In this document: piece after piece, positions 1-5,094 of the stretch
Layout: the number at the start of each line of letters is the position of its first letter
Numbering within the stretch: the first letter of the stretch is position 1
Source of the DNA: Paracoccaceae bacterium
GTDB taxonomy: Bacteria > Pseudomonadota > Alphaproteobacteria > Rhodobacterales > Rhodobacteraceae
DNA: 5,094 bases
NCBI GenBank assembly: GCA_023134935.1
Contig: JAGLUD010000109.1
Span: 1 to 5,094, forward strand
Direction of reading: 5' to 3'
Translations under genes and position numbers: made by a program
The notes under the pieces: model-generated
Database searches by the model: none
Seen by the model: only the letters and a program-made list of their open reading frames with translations
What the model was told of the DNA's origin: nothing

Positions 1-395
1 ATGGCGGCGCTGTAGGGATTTTCCCCGGTGGCTCTGTTTCTTCACCTAGCAGGACTTTCGGGCGGCCAATGGACCCGAAATGGCGGACATTCTCGGCCAA
101 GATGATCGCAAAGTCCGGGGCCACAGTGGTGCCCATTTTCTTTGACGGATACAATTCGCGCCGTTTCCATATGTTTGGAAAAGTTAACAAGACGTTGCGC
201 ACTGCGCTGTTAATTAACGAATTCAAAAAACGTCTGAACGCTCCTGTGCGCGTGGCAATTGGCGACCCGTTGGACCACGATGCGCTGGAAACTTACATCA
301 AAGATCCGCGCGCGATGATGGATTTTTTACGCACATCCACGTACGATCTGTCGTCGAACACGATTAATCACGACGAATACGGTTTTGATTTCTAG
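1..395 (+). CDS. Lysophospholipid acyltransferase-like protein (PlsC/LPLAT superfamily), 3' part only
   Basis: The gene is cut by the left edge; the first complete codon is at base 3, leaving 130 visible residues up to the TAG at 393-395. Residues 5-12 read GIFPGGSV, which matches the third conserved block of PlsC-type acyltransferases (FPEGT/FPGG). It is followed by an FGRPMDPKWRTF stretch and a VVPIFFDGYNSRRF stretch, typical of the haemolysin-like LPLAT subgroup. Members transfer acyl chains to lysophospholipids or ornithine-type lipids at the inner membrane; the exact acceptor cannot be told from this fragment. The catalytic HX4D block would lie upstream of the window. The ATG at 69 is internal, because the frame is open through the FPGG block before it. 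murI starts 12 bases after the stop, so the two are probably co-transcribed. The family is clear; the substrate is unknown. Confidence 0.9.
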   Translation, partial: GGAVGIFPGGSVSSPSRTFGRPMDPKWRTFSAKMIAKSGATVVPIFFDGYNSRRFHMFGKVNKTLRTALLINEFKKRLNAPVRVAIGDPLDHDALETYIKDPRAMMDFLRTSTYDLSSNTINHDEYGFDF

Positions 396-407
396 GAAAC
401 TCCCACT

Positions 408-1217
408 ATGGCAATTGGTGTATTTGATAGCGGCCTTGGCGGGCTGACCGTTCTTAAGGCTGCGATGAAAAAACTGCCGGAGCAGGCGTTTGTCTATTAC
501 GGCGACAACGTGAACACGCCTTATGGCTCCAAGACCGATGCAGAAATTTACGACCTGACCATCGCGGGCGTTACCCGCTTGTTCGAGGCTGGTTGTGATC
601 TGGTTATATTGGCTTGTAATTCGGCCTCGGCTGTTGCGTTGCATGATTTACAGGTGAACTGGTTGGAACCAGATAAACGTGTGCTCGGGGTTTTTGTTCC
701 GATGATTGAAGAGTTGACCCGCCGTGACTGGGGTGACAACTCGCCGCCGACACATACAGGTCTGCAAAATGTGGCGTTGTTTGCTACGCCCGCAACGGTC
801 TCTAGTGGCGCGTTTGAACGGGAGCTGAAGTTTCGTGCGCGTGACGTCGAGGTGATTGGTGAAGCTTGCGTTGGGTTGGTTGCCGCTATTGAAGAGGGCG
901 ATACCATGGGCGCTGAGGCCTTGGTCGATGCTCATGTTGCAACGTTGTTGGAAACATTGCCGACGCCGCAGGCGGCCGTTTTGGGTTGCACGCATTATCC
1001 GCTGGTCGAGGAACGCTTCCGTGCAGCATTGCCGAAATCAACCCGTATTCTGGTGCAGCCCGACATCGTGGCTGACAGTTTGGAAGACTATCTGCGACGA
1101 CACCCGCGATTTGTCGAGATCGGTGGCGTTAGCTATCTGACCTCCGGAAATCCGGCTGAAGTTAGCCGAAGTGCCGAACGGTTTTTGGGCCATTCCCTAA
1201 CATTTAGCGCTGCGTGA
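408..1217 (+). CDS. murI: Glutamate racemase
   Basis: MurI interconverts L- and D-glutamate in the cytoplasm and supplies D-Glu for the peptidoglycan stem peptide. At 269 residues it has normal family length. The N-terminus has the FDSGLGGL motif (residues 6-13, with catalytic-site Asp7 and Ser8), followed by YGDN..TPYG (31-40). The two catalytic cysteines of the cofactor-independent two-base mechanism are Cys70 in ACNSAS and Cys194 in LGCTHYPL, with His196 beside the second. The usual ACNTAS motif has Ser72 in place of Thr, a conservative change. The ATG at 408 has an AGGA ribosome-binding match at 394-397, overlapping the stop of the upstream acyltransferase gene. The racemase fold is complete and nothing suggests decay. 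The downstream gap to argC is 54 bases and contains no clear terminator. Confidence 0.97.
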   Translation: MAIGVFDSGLGGLTVLKAAMKKLPEQAFVYYGDNVNTPYGSKTDAEIYDLTIAGVTRLFEAGCDLVILACNSASAVALHDLQVNWLEPDKRVLGVFVPMIEELTRRDWGDNSPPTHTGLQNVALFATPATVSSGAFERELKFRARDVEVIGEACVGLVAAIEEGDTMGAEALVDAHVATLLETLPTPQAAVLGCTHYPLVEERFRAALPKSTRILVQPDIVADSLEDYLRRHPRFVEIGGVSYLTSGNPAEVSRSAERFLGHSLTFSAA

Positions 1218-1271
1218 TTGATTGCGCGGACGTTTTGACGTAAGTCGCAAGTATTCATAAAGGTTAAAATC

Positions 1272-2303
1272 ATGACACATACGCATAAAATCGCGATTCT
1301 GGGTGCAAGCGGCTATACGGGCGCTGAACTGGTGCGCCTGATTGCAGGGCACAGCGGCATGGAAATTGTGGCGTTGACGGCTGACCGCAAGGCTGGACAG
1401 ACGATGGGGCAGGTGTTTCCTCATCTGCGGCATCTGGATTTGCCAATTCTGACGCGGATCGAGGATGTGGACTTTACCGACGTTGATTTGGCGTTCTGTG
1501 CGCTGCCTCATGCGATGTCACAAGAAATTGTTAAGGATTTGCCTGCCGATCTGAAAGTTATTGACCTGTCGGCGGATTTCCGGCTGGAAGATACTGCCAT
1601 GTACGAACATTGGTATGGCCACCCGCATTACGCGCCAGAATTGCAGAAAACTGCTGTGTATGGCTTGACAGAATTTTACCGTGACCAGATTGCGAATGCG
1701 CGGTTGGTTGCTGGCACCGGCTGTAATGCCGCCACCGGGCAATACGCGCTGCGGCCTTTGTTGGCGGCGGGTGTGATCGCTGAAGAAGATATCATCATCG
1801 ACATGTTCTGCGGTGTTTCCGGTGCTGGGCGTGGCGCGAAAGAGGCGATGTTGCATGCCGAGGTTTCCGAGGGGACGCACCCGTACGGTTTGCCCGTACA
1901 TCGGCACACATCCGAGTTTGATCAAGAGTTTAAGAAGGTAACCGGGCGCGATGTTAAGGTTATGTTTACCCCGCATTTGATGCCGGCCAACAGGGGCATA
2001 CTTGCAACTACATATGTGCGTGGACAAGCGAGTGAAATACACGACGCTTTGACGCAAGCTTATGATAGTGAACCGTTTATTGTCGTTCTGCCACTTGGGC
2101 AGGCCCCAGCAACGCGGCATGTTCGTGGGTCGAACTTCTGCCATATCGGCGTCGTGGCCGATCGGCTGGAGGGGCGCGTGCGGGTGTTTGCGGCGCTCGA
2201 TAATCTCGTTAAAGGGTCTTCGGGACAGGCTTTGCAAAATGCCAACCTGATGCTTGGGTTACCCGAGGCAATGGGGTTGGAGCAGGCACCGTTATTCCCT
2301 TGA
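1272..2303 (+). CDS. argC: N-acetyl-gamma-glutamyl-phosphate reductase
   Basis: ArgC catalyses the NADPH-dependent reduction of N-acetyl-glutamyl-5-phosphate to the semialdehyde, the third step of arginine biosynthesis, in the cytoplasm. The 343-residue product has the full-length architecture. A Rossmann NADP-binding motif GASGYTG lies at residues 11-17. The catalytic Cys151 sits in [11 protein letters not shown], the GVSGAGRG loop is at 181-188, and HRHTSE at 210-215 provides the catalytic His212 and Glu215 expected from characterised homologues. The C-terminal [14 protein letters not shown] signature is at 310-323. The ATG at 1272 has an AAAGG ribosome-binding site at 1259-1263. A TTGACG at 1235-1240 could be a -35 element, but no good -10 follows at normal spacing, so a private promoter is unproven. 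The stop overlaps the start of the next gene, so coupled translation is likely. The TTCCCT just before the stop encodes the C-terminal Phe-Pro. Confidence 0.98.
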   Translation: MTHTHKIAILGASGYTGAELVRLIAGHSGMEIVALTADRKAGQTMGQVFPHLRHLDLPILTRIEDVDFTDVDLAFCALPHAMSQEIVKDLPADLKVIDLSADFRLEDTAMYEHWYGHPHYAPELQKTAVYGLTEFYRDQIANARLVAGTGCNAATGQYALRPLLAAGVIAEEDIIIDMFCGVSGAGRGAKEAMLHAEVSEGTHPYGLPVHRHTSEFDQEFKKVTGRDVKVMFTPHLMPANRGILATTYVRGQASEIHDALTQAYDSEPFIVVLPLGQAPATRHVRGSNFCHIGVVADRLEGRVRVFAALDNLVKGSSGQALQNANLMLGLPEAMGLEQAPLFP

Positions 2304-3139
2304 TAACCGTACGTGGTGCATATCGGATATTGCGCGCTGCCTATACGCGGTTCGACAAGCATGACGGCATCGCGATGGCAGGCTATATTGCGTTTTCAAG
2401 TTTGTTGGCGATTTTTCCGTTCCTGATATTTTCAGCGGCTTTGGTTGGCCTTCTGGTTGGACCTGAACAAAACGAAGAAGCGGTTAACGCCTTGTTCCGC
2501 GTGGCGCCTGAGCACATTGCCCAAACGTTGGAGCCAGTCCTGCATGAGGTGCTGGTGGATCGAGGGCAAGGGGTGCTAACCCTCTCGATTTTGGTGACGA
2601 TATTTCTGGCCTCGAATGCGATTGACGCTTTTCGGGTAGCGTTTGATCGTGCGTATGACGTGACTAAATCGCGTGGATTCTTGCTGCGTAGGTTGATCTC
2701 GCTGGCTTTTGTGTTCATCGGCGCGTCCGTTGCAGTGATCATGGCTGTCTCGATTATATTCACGCCGCTGATGTTTCAATTGGCGGAACGCTGGCTGGAT
2801 ATGGCTTTGCCCGCTTCAATGGGCGTGCTGATTTTCATCCTTGGCGTTAGCGTGTTTGTACTATTTTTGATTGCGCTGCACCGTGTTCTACCTAGTCGCG
2901 CCATGAGCGGTCGGCGGATTTGGCCCGGCGTTATGGTTTCGTTAATTCTTTGGTTGTTAGGCGCAGTTGCGTTCTCGATTTACCTTTCGTTAGTGCCTAC
3001 GTATGCGGTGACCTATGGGACGCTGACAGGCGTGATGATACTGGCGATGTTCTTTTATCTGACAGGCGTGGCCATCATTTTCGGGGCAGAGGTTAACGCC
3101 GTGTTGAAACTTACAAATGCGACCGATAAGCCCACTTAA
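2300..3139 (+). CDS. YihY/BrkB family inner-membrane protein
   Basis: The product is a polytopic membrane protein of the YihY/virulence factor BrkB family (UPF0761). The family was once mislabelled ribonuclease BN and has no settled biochemical role. Six hydrophobic segments are visible at about residues 26-53, 92-110, 131-158, 172-198, 207-232 and 241-265. Family motifs include [18 protein letters not shown] near the N-terminus and [19 protein letters not shown]...GAEVNA near the C-terminus. Length (279 residues) is typical. The start is the weakest point. TTG at 2300 overlaps the argC TGA in a TTGA arrangement, and the only purine-rich match (GGAG at 2279-2282) is rather distant. Residues before the ATG at codon 26 resemble the usual conserved N-terminus, so a start at or near TTG 2300 fits better than starting at that ATG. 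TTG 2330 is an alternative. The protein is probably co-expressed with argC, but a functional link is not evident. Confidence 0.92.
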   Translation: MITVRGAYRILRAAYTRFDKHDGIAMAGYIAFSSLLAIFPFLIFSAALVGLLVGPEQNEEAVNALFRVAPEHIAQTLEPVLHEVLVDRGQGVLTLSILVTIFLASNAIDAFRVAFDRAYDVTKSRGFLLRRLISLAFVFIGASVAVIMAVSIIFTPLMFQLAERWLDMALPASMGVLIFILGVSVFVLFLIALHRVLPSRAMSGRRIWPGVMVSLILWLLGAVAFSIYLSLVPTYAVTYGTLTGVMILAMFFYLTGVAIIFGAEVNAVLKLTNATDKPT

Positions 3140-3165
3140 CACTTTAGAAATAAGTGTTATATAAC
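3136..3165 (+). promoter_or_regulatory. Candidate sigma70-type promoter for ccmE
   Basis: TTAACA at 3136-3141 (5 of 6 to TTGACA) is followed after 18 bases by TATAAC at 3160-3165 (5 of 6 to TATAAT), just upstream of ccmE. The -35 overlaps the yihY stop codon. It was found by eye; read-through from yihY is also possible. Confidence 0.4.
3137..3159. repeat. Perfect 8-bp inverted repeat between yihY and ccmE
   Basis: TAACACTT at 3137-3144 is the exact reverse complement of AAGTGTTA at 3152-3159, with a 7-base TAGAAAT loop. The arms are AT-rich (2 G/C in 8) and no T-run follows, so it makes a poor intrinsic terminator. Its position covers the -35 and spacer of the candidate ccmE promoter, which would suit a dimeric repressor operator. 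The regulator is not identifiable, and it does not match an FNR-type TTGAT-N4-ATCAA site. Confidence 0.5.
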
Positions 3166-3187
3166 TGCTAACGAATAGGAGTTACCC

Positions 3188-3634
3188 ATGGCCGGTTTGA
3201 AGAAAAAACGTAGAATTCAGATGATCGTTGTCGGGATGGTGCTTTTGGCTGCGTCTTCGGCATTGATCGGATATGCGATGAAAGACGGGATTGAGTTTTT
3301 CCGCTCTCCGACGCAAATCGCTGAAAATCGTCCGGGCCCGAACGAACGGTTCCGCGTTGGCGGGTTGGTCGAAGTCGACTCGCTTGTTCGTGGCGAGGGC
3401 AAGGCGATTACATTCGTTGTGACCGACGGAAACGAGATGATTAATGTTTCGTTTACCGGAATTTTGCCGGACTTGTTCGGCGAAGGGCAGGGTGTTGTTG
3501 CGACTGGCAAACTATTGGGTGACACGTTTGTTGCTACGGAAATTCTGGCAAAGCACGACGAAAATTATATGCCTAAAGAGGTGATCGATGCCTTGAAAGA
3601 ACAGGGCATTTACGAAGAGCCTGCTGAAAGTTAA
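3188..3634 (+). CDS. ccmE: Cytochrome c maturation protein CcmE (periplasmic haem chaperone)
   Basis: CcmE takes haem from the CcmABCD complex, holds it covalently in the periplasm, and passes it to the CcmF/CcmH ligation machinery for attachment to apocytochrome c (System I). The 148-residue product has a basic start (KKKRR at 5-9) and a single membrane anchor at about 11-31. A periplasmic OB-fold beta-barrel follows at about 53-122, with FRVGGLVEVDSL and VSFTGILPDLF segments typical of the family. The haem-attaching His123 and axial ligand Tyr127 lie in AKHDENYMPKE, equivalent to His130 and Tyr134 of E. coli CcmE. The ATG at 3188 has an AGGAG site at 3177-3181 with 6-base spacing. Its usual partner ccmF begins only after a two-gene lysis insert, so ccmE and ccmF are not directly adjacent here. 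Confidence 0.98.
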   Translation: MAGLKKKRRIQMIVVGMVLLAASSALIGYAMKDGIEFFRSPTQIAENRPGPNERFRVGGLVEVDSLVRGEGKAITFVVTDGNEMINVSFTGILPDLFGEGQGVVATGKLLGDTFVATEILAKHDENYMPKEVIDALKEQGIYEEPAES

Positions 3635-3656
3635 GCCACTTAAATCAAATTTTAAC
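3631..3656. promoter_or_regulatory. Candidate CtrA-type site cluster upstream of the lysis genes
   Basis: Three TTAA tetramers occur at 3631-3634, 3640-3643 and 3652-3655. TAAA-N7-TTAAC at 3641-3656 differs by one base from the alphaproteobacterial CtrA consensus TTAA-N7-TTAAC. The first two tetramers form the palindrome TTAAG-CCA-CTTAA at 3631-3643. The sequence is AT-rich, so chance matches are possible. CtrA control is inferred from the motif and from the known CtrA dependence of GTA functions in Rhodobacter. Confidence 0.35.
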
Positions 3657-3680
3657 CTATATATGCAATCTTGTTAGCAT
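3652..3680 (+). promoter_or_regulatory. Candidate promoter for the endolysin-holin unit
   Basis: TTAACC at 3652-3657 and TAGCAT at 3675-3680 are spaced by 17 bases; each matches 4 of 6 sigma70 consensus positions. The -35 coincides with the right half of the candidate CtrA box, an arrangement usual for CtrA-activated promoters with weak -35 elements. A second near-consensus box, TTTA-N7-TTAA, lies at 3683-3697 close to the ribosome-binding site. Confidence 0.3.
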
Positions 3681-3707
3681 TTTTTACGAAATGTTAAGGA
3701 GAGTGCG

Positions 3708-4319
3708 ATGCTGTCAATTGATGACATAGTATCCGAAGTTCTGCGCCGTGAAGGTGGATATGTGAACGACCCCGATGATTCAGGCGGGGCGACTAACCAC
3801 GGCGTGACTATTCACACAATGCGCCGTTTGGGGATCGATGTGGATGGTGACGGGGACGTTGACGAGAGCGATGTTCGCAATTTAACCCGTGACCGCGCCG
3901 CCGCGATTTTCAAGGAGCACTACTTTGTGAAGCCCGGAATTCCCGCACTGCCAGAGGTTTTGCAGGCTTCGGTGTTTGACATGTATGTTAACGCTGGAGG
4001 TGCGGCCGTTAAAATTTTGCAAAGATTGTTGGCAAAATTTGGATTTCCAGTGGCGGTTGATGGTGCGTTGGGGCCTCACACTGTGGCAGCGGCGAAAAAG
4101 GCTTTTGACGCTGCACCCTACCATTTGGCCGACGCCTACGGGATTGCGCGGCGGAATTACTATTATGATTTGGCGGACAGGCGCACGACTTCCCGCAGAT
4201 ATGCGCGCCGTAAAGATGGCGGTAAAGGGGGGTGGATAGCACGAGCCGAAGAGTTTATTTCGCGCCGATTTCATTTCACAAATACGGCGCATAATCAAAG
4301 GGTTGCATCATGGGGTTAA
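3708..4319 (+). CDS. GH108 N-acetylmuramidase (holin-associated, GTA-type endolysin)
   Basis: The product is a peptidoglycan-cleaving muramidase of glycosyl hydrolase family 108, 203 residues. The N-terminal catalytic domain (about 8-95) has REGGYVNDPDDSGGATNHGVT, with predicted catalytic Glu15 in the EGG motif. The C-terminal part (about 97-188) resembles the PG_binding_3 domain: FPVAVDGALGPHT, then RRYARRKDGGKGGWIARAEEF. No signal peptide or membrane segment is visible, so it should depend on the overlapping holin to reach the wall. An acidic 12-residue loop, DVDGDGDVDESD at 44-55, fits an EF-hand/dockerin calcium-binding pattern. The ATG at 3708 has a strong AAGGAG site at 3696-3701. From family knowledge, the closest functional model is the endolysin that releases Rhodobacter capsulatus GTA (recalled as rcc00555). 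A cryptic-prophage origin is an alternative, but no phage genes flank it. Family certain; GTA role inferred. Confidence 0.94.
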   Translation: MLSIDDIVSEVLRREGGYVNDPDDSGGATNHGVTIHTMRRLGIDVDGDGDVDESDVRNLTRDRAAAIFKEHYFVKPGIPALPEVLQASVFDMYVNAGGAAVKILQRLLAKFGFPVAVDGALGPHTVAAAKKAFDAAPYHLADAYGIARRNYYYDLADRRTTSRRYARRKDGGKGGWIARAEEFISRRFHFTNTAHNQRVASWG

Positions 4320-4834
4320 TTTCTCGGTGGCTTGGTTTTGGCGACGCGGCACAAAGCGTTGGTGGCGCTGTGGAAGCAGTTGCCGAAGTGTTTACAGTTA
4401 ACAAAACGAAGGAAGAATTGGCTGTTAGAGCGCAGGCGATGGCGTCACTTGGACAATTTGGTATGGAGTTCTCTAACGCCAATACCGGATGGTTTAATCG
4501 TTTTATCAATGGGATAAACCGCTTACCCCGGCCTATAATGGCGCTCGGAACGGTTGGGCTTTTCGTATTCGCGATGGCTGATCCCGAAGGTTTTGCCACT
4601 AGAATGAAGGGGTTGGCGTATGTTCCTGATCCATTGTGGTGGCTGCTTGGGGCGGTGGTCTCGTTCTATTTCGGAGCGCGGGAGTTGCATTATGCACGCG
4701 GTACGGCACCGCCTTTGATGGTCACGACCATTCCGGCCAACGATCCAACGGCCCCAACGAAGGTTGCGGCGGCGGCATTTCCGGAAAACGCCGCGCTGTC
4801 GGAATGGGCGGCATTGAACAATCAGGCGGTATAA
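4310..4834 (+). CDS. GTA-type holin (3TM holin family, PF11351-like)
   Basis: This 174-residue protein probably forms lesions in the inner membrane that let the upstream muramidase reach the peptidoglycan. Two strong hydrophobic segments are visible at about 74-90 (RPIMALGTVGLFVFAMAD region) and 106-123 (DPLWWLLGAVVSFYFGA). The family is described as having three spans. The third would have to be the alanine/valine-rich N-terminal segment at about 12-29, which contains charged residues and is weak. The WFNRFINGINRLPRP motif before the first span and the FGARELHYAR exit after the second are family-like. The tail (about 131-174) is Pro/Ala-rich and likely disordered. The ATG at 4310 lies inside the endolysin gene (10-base overlap), with AAAGGG at 4297-4302, indicating coupled translation. 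The R. capsulatus counterpart is recalled as rcc00556. Assignment relies on sequence resemblance and on pairing with GH108. Confidence 0.9.
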   Translation: MGLISRWLGFGDAAQSVGGAVEAVAEVFTVNKTKEELAVRAQAMASLGQFGMEFSNANTGWFNRFINGINRLPRPIMALGTVGLFVFAMADPEGFATRMKGLAYVPDPLWWLLGAVVSFYFGARELHYARGTAPPLMVTTIPANDPTAPTKVAAAAFPENAALSEWAALNNQAV

Positions 4835-4838
4835 CGCC
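4825..4838. repeat. Small inverted repeat at the holin stop codon
   Basis: GGCG at 4825-4828 and CGCC at 4835-4838 flank a 6-base loop that contains the holin TAA (4832-4834). The 4-bp arms are short enough to be chance, but the element sits immediately before the larger hairpin and could stack with it in RNA. Confidence 0.25.
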
Positions 4839-4839
4839 A

Positions 4840-4862
4840 GTTGCCCCCTTTTTGGGGGCGAC
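4840..4862 (+). terminator. GC-rich terminator-like hairpin after the holin gene
   Basis: GCCCCC at 4843-4848 pairs with GGGGGC at 4854-4859 around a TTTTT loop. The stem extends outward through T4842-G4860 (wobble), T4841-A4861 and G4840-C4862, giving 9 pairs. It starts 5 bases after the holin stop. The following sequence has no T-run, so it is not a textbook intrinsic terminator. It may end transcription weakly or protect the 3' end of the lysis mRNA from exonucleases. Confidence 0.6.
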
Positions 4863-4888
4863 ATAACAGACGATCACGACATTGAAAA

Positions 4889-4916
4889 TTGAATATACGC
4901 AGGGTTTGCCTATGAT
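4889..4916 (+). promoter_or_regulatory. Candidate promoter for ccmF
   Basis: TTGAAT at 4889-4894 and TATGAT at 4911-4916 (5 of 6 to TATAAT) are separated by 16 bases, about 30 bases before the ccmF start. It lies downstream of the hairpin at 4840-4862, consistent with ccmF being transcribed independently of the lysis genes. Confidence 0.45.
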
Positions 4917-4945
4917 GTGCGACTAGACATACAGGGATTCGTTTT

Positions 4946-5094
4946 ATGACCGCAGAACTTGGGCACTACGCCCTTATCCTCGCCTTCGCGATTTCAATAC
5001 CGCAGATATTTATCCCGATGATTGGGGCGCAAAAGGGCTGGAATGACTGGATGCGATTTGCGACTCCTGCCGCTGTTGCGCAGTTTTTGCTGGT
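4946..5094 (+). CDS. ccmF: Cytochrome c haem lyase subunit CcmF, 5' part only
   Basis: Only the first 49 codons are present; the gene continues past the right edge. Translation from ATG 4946 starts MTAELGHYALILAFAISIPQ, the characteristic CcmF N-terminus (E-LGH-ALILA), with a first membrane span at about residues 8-27. PAAVAQFLLV at about 41-50 begins the second. Full-length CcmF is a large multispan protein of roughly 650 residues. It receives haem from CcmE and ligates it to apocytochrome c in the periplasm together with CcmH. The ribosome-binding match is modest (AGGGA at 4932-4936). Its position just after the lysis pair, and after ccmE before that, indicates a System I maturation locus interrupted by the lysis genes. 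The assignment rests on the N-terminus alone, but that motif is distinctive and the ccmE context supports it. Confidence 0.92.
   Translation, partial: MTAELGHYALILAFAISIPQIFIPMIGAQKGWNDWMRFATPAAVAQFLL

Noticed and set aside
69..395. ATG at 69 as the true start of the first gene
   Set aside because: The same frame is open back to the window edge and encodes the conserved FPGG acyltransferase block before it, so this Met is internal.
856..1140. Alternative + strand frame inside murI
   Set aside because: It overlaps the catalytic Cys194 region of murI in another frame, is Trp/Arg-rich and has no family resemblance.
408..1217. Ser72 in place of Thr in the MurI ACNTAS motif as a sign of altered function
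   Set aside because: The hydroxyl group is kept and both catalytic cysteines and the rest of the active-site motifs are present, so a normal racemase is expected.
1230..1241. ACGT-N4-ACGT repeat upstream of argC as an arginine repressor operator
   Set aside because: It does not resemble an ARG box, and such short self-complementary tetramers occur often by chance.
1518..2237. Long antisense open frame of 239 codons on the - strand opposite argC
   Set aside because: It lies wholly inside argC, whose motifs are complete, and its translation has no recognisable domain and an Arg/Gln/Pro-rich composition typical of shadow frames.
3631..3643. TTAAG-CCA-CTTAA palindrome as a terminator for ccmE
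   Set aside because: The arms are 5 bp and AT-rich, the loop is only 3 bases, and no T-run follows directly; an operator role is more plausible.
3635..4945. Lysis pair as a recently inserted prophage fragment or mobile element
   Set aside because: No integrase, transposase, tRNA target, flanking direct repeat or disrupted neighbour gene is visible; ccmE and the ccmF start are intact.

Overview
The window is a stretch of alphaproteobacterial chromosome, most likely from Rhodobacterales (the Roseobacter group). This rests on the protein sequences and on gene content: a PlsC-like acyltransferase, murI, argC, a YihY/BrkB membrane protein, ccmE, a lysis pair of gene-transfer-agent (GTA) type, and ccmF. 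Every gene lies on the + strand and the region is densely packed. Taxonomy and gene names come from recognising the proteins by eye; no database search was possible.

Layout. Positions 1-395 hold the 3' end of a lysophospholipid acyltransferase-like gene. Glutamate racemase (murI, 408-1217) follows after 12 bases, then argC (1272-2303) for arginine biosynthesis. The YihY/BrkB gene (2300-3139) starts at a TTG that overlaps the argC stop codon. A 48-base gap with a perfect 8-bp inverted repeat and a plausible promoter leads to ccmE (3188-3634), the periplasmic haem chaperone of cytochrome c maturation. Next comes an AT-rich gap with several TTAA motifs. After it lie a GH108 N-acetylmuramidase/endolysin gene (3708-4319) and an overlapping GTA-type holin gene (4310-4834). 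A GC-rich hairpin closes that unit. A separate promoter-like element precedes ccmF (from 4946), which runs off the window.

How the genes work together. The flanking genes are housekeeping: phospholipid acylation, D-glutamate for peptidoglycan, arginine, and cytochrome c assembly. The unusual part is the two-gene lysis cassette between ccmE and ccmF, which normally act in the same pathway. Its proteins resemble the muramidase and holin that release gene transfer agents in Rhodobacter capsulatus, where the lysis genes are known to lie apart from the GTA structural cluster. No phage structural, integrase or packaging gene is visible. The pair therefore looks like a domesticated lysis module under its own promoter, possibly controlled by CtrA, rather than a prophage. 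The muramidase also carries a 12-residue EF-hand/dockerin-like acidic loop that suggests calcium binding.
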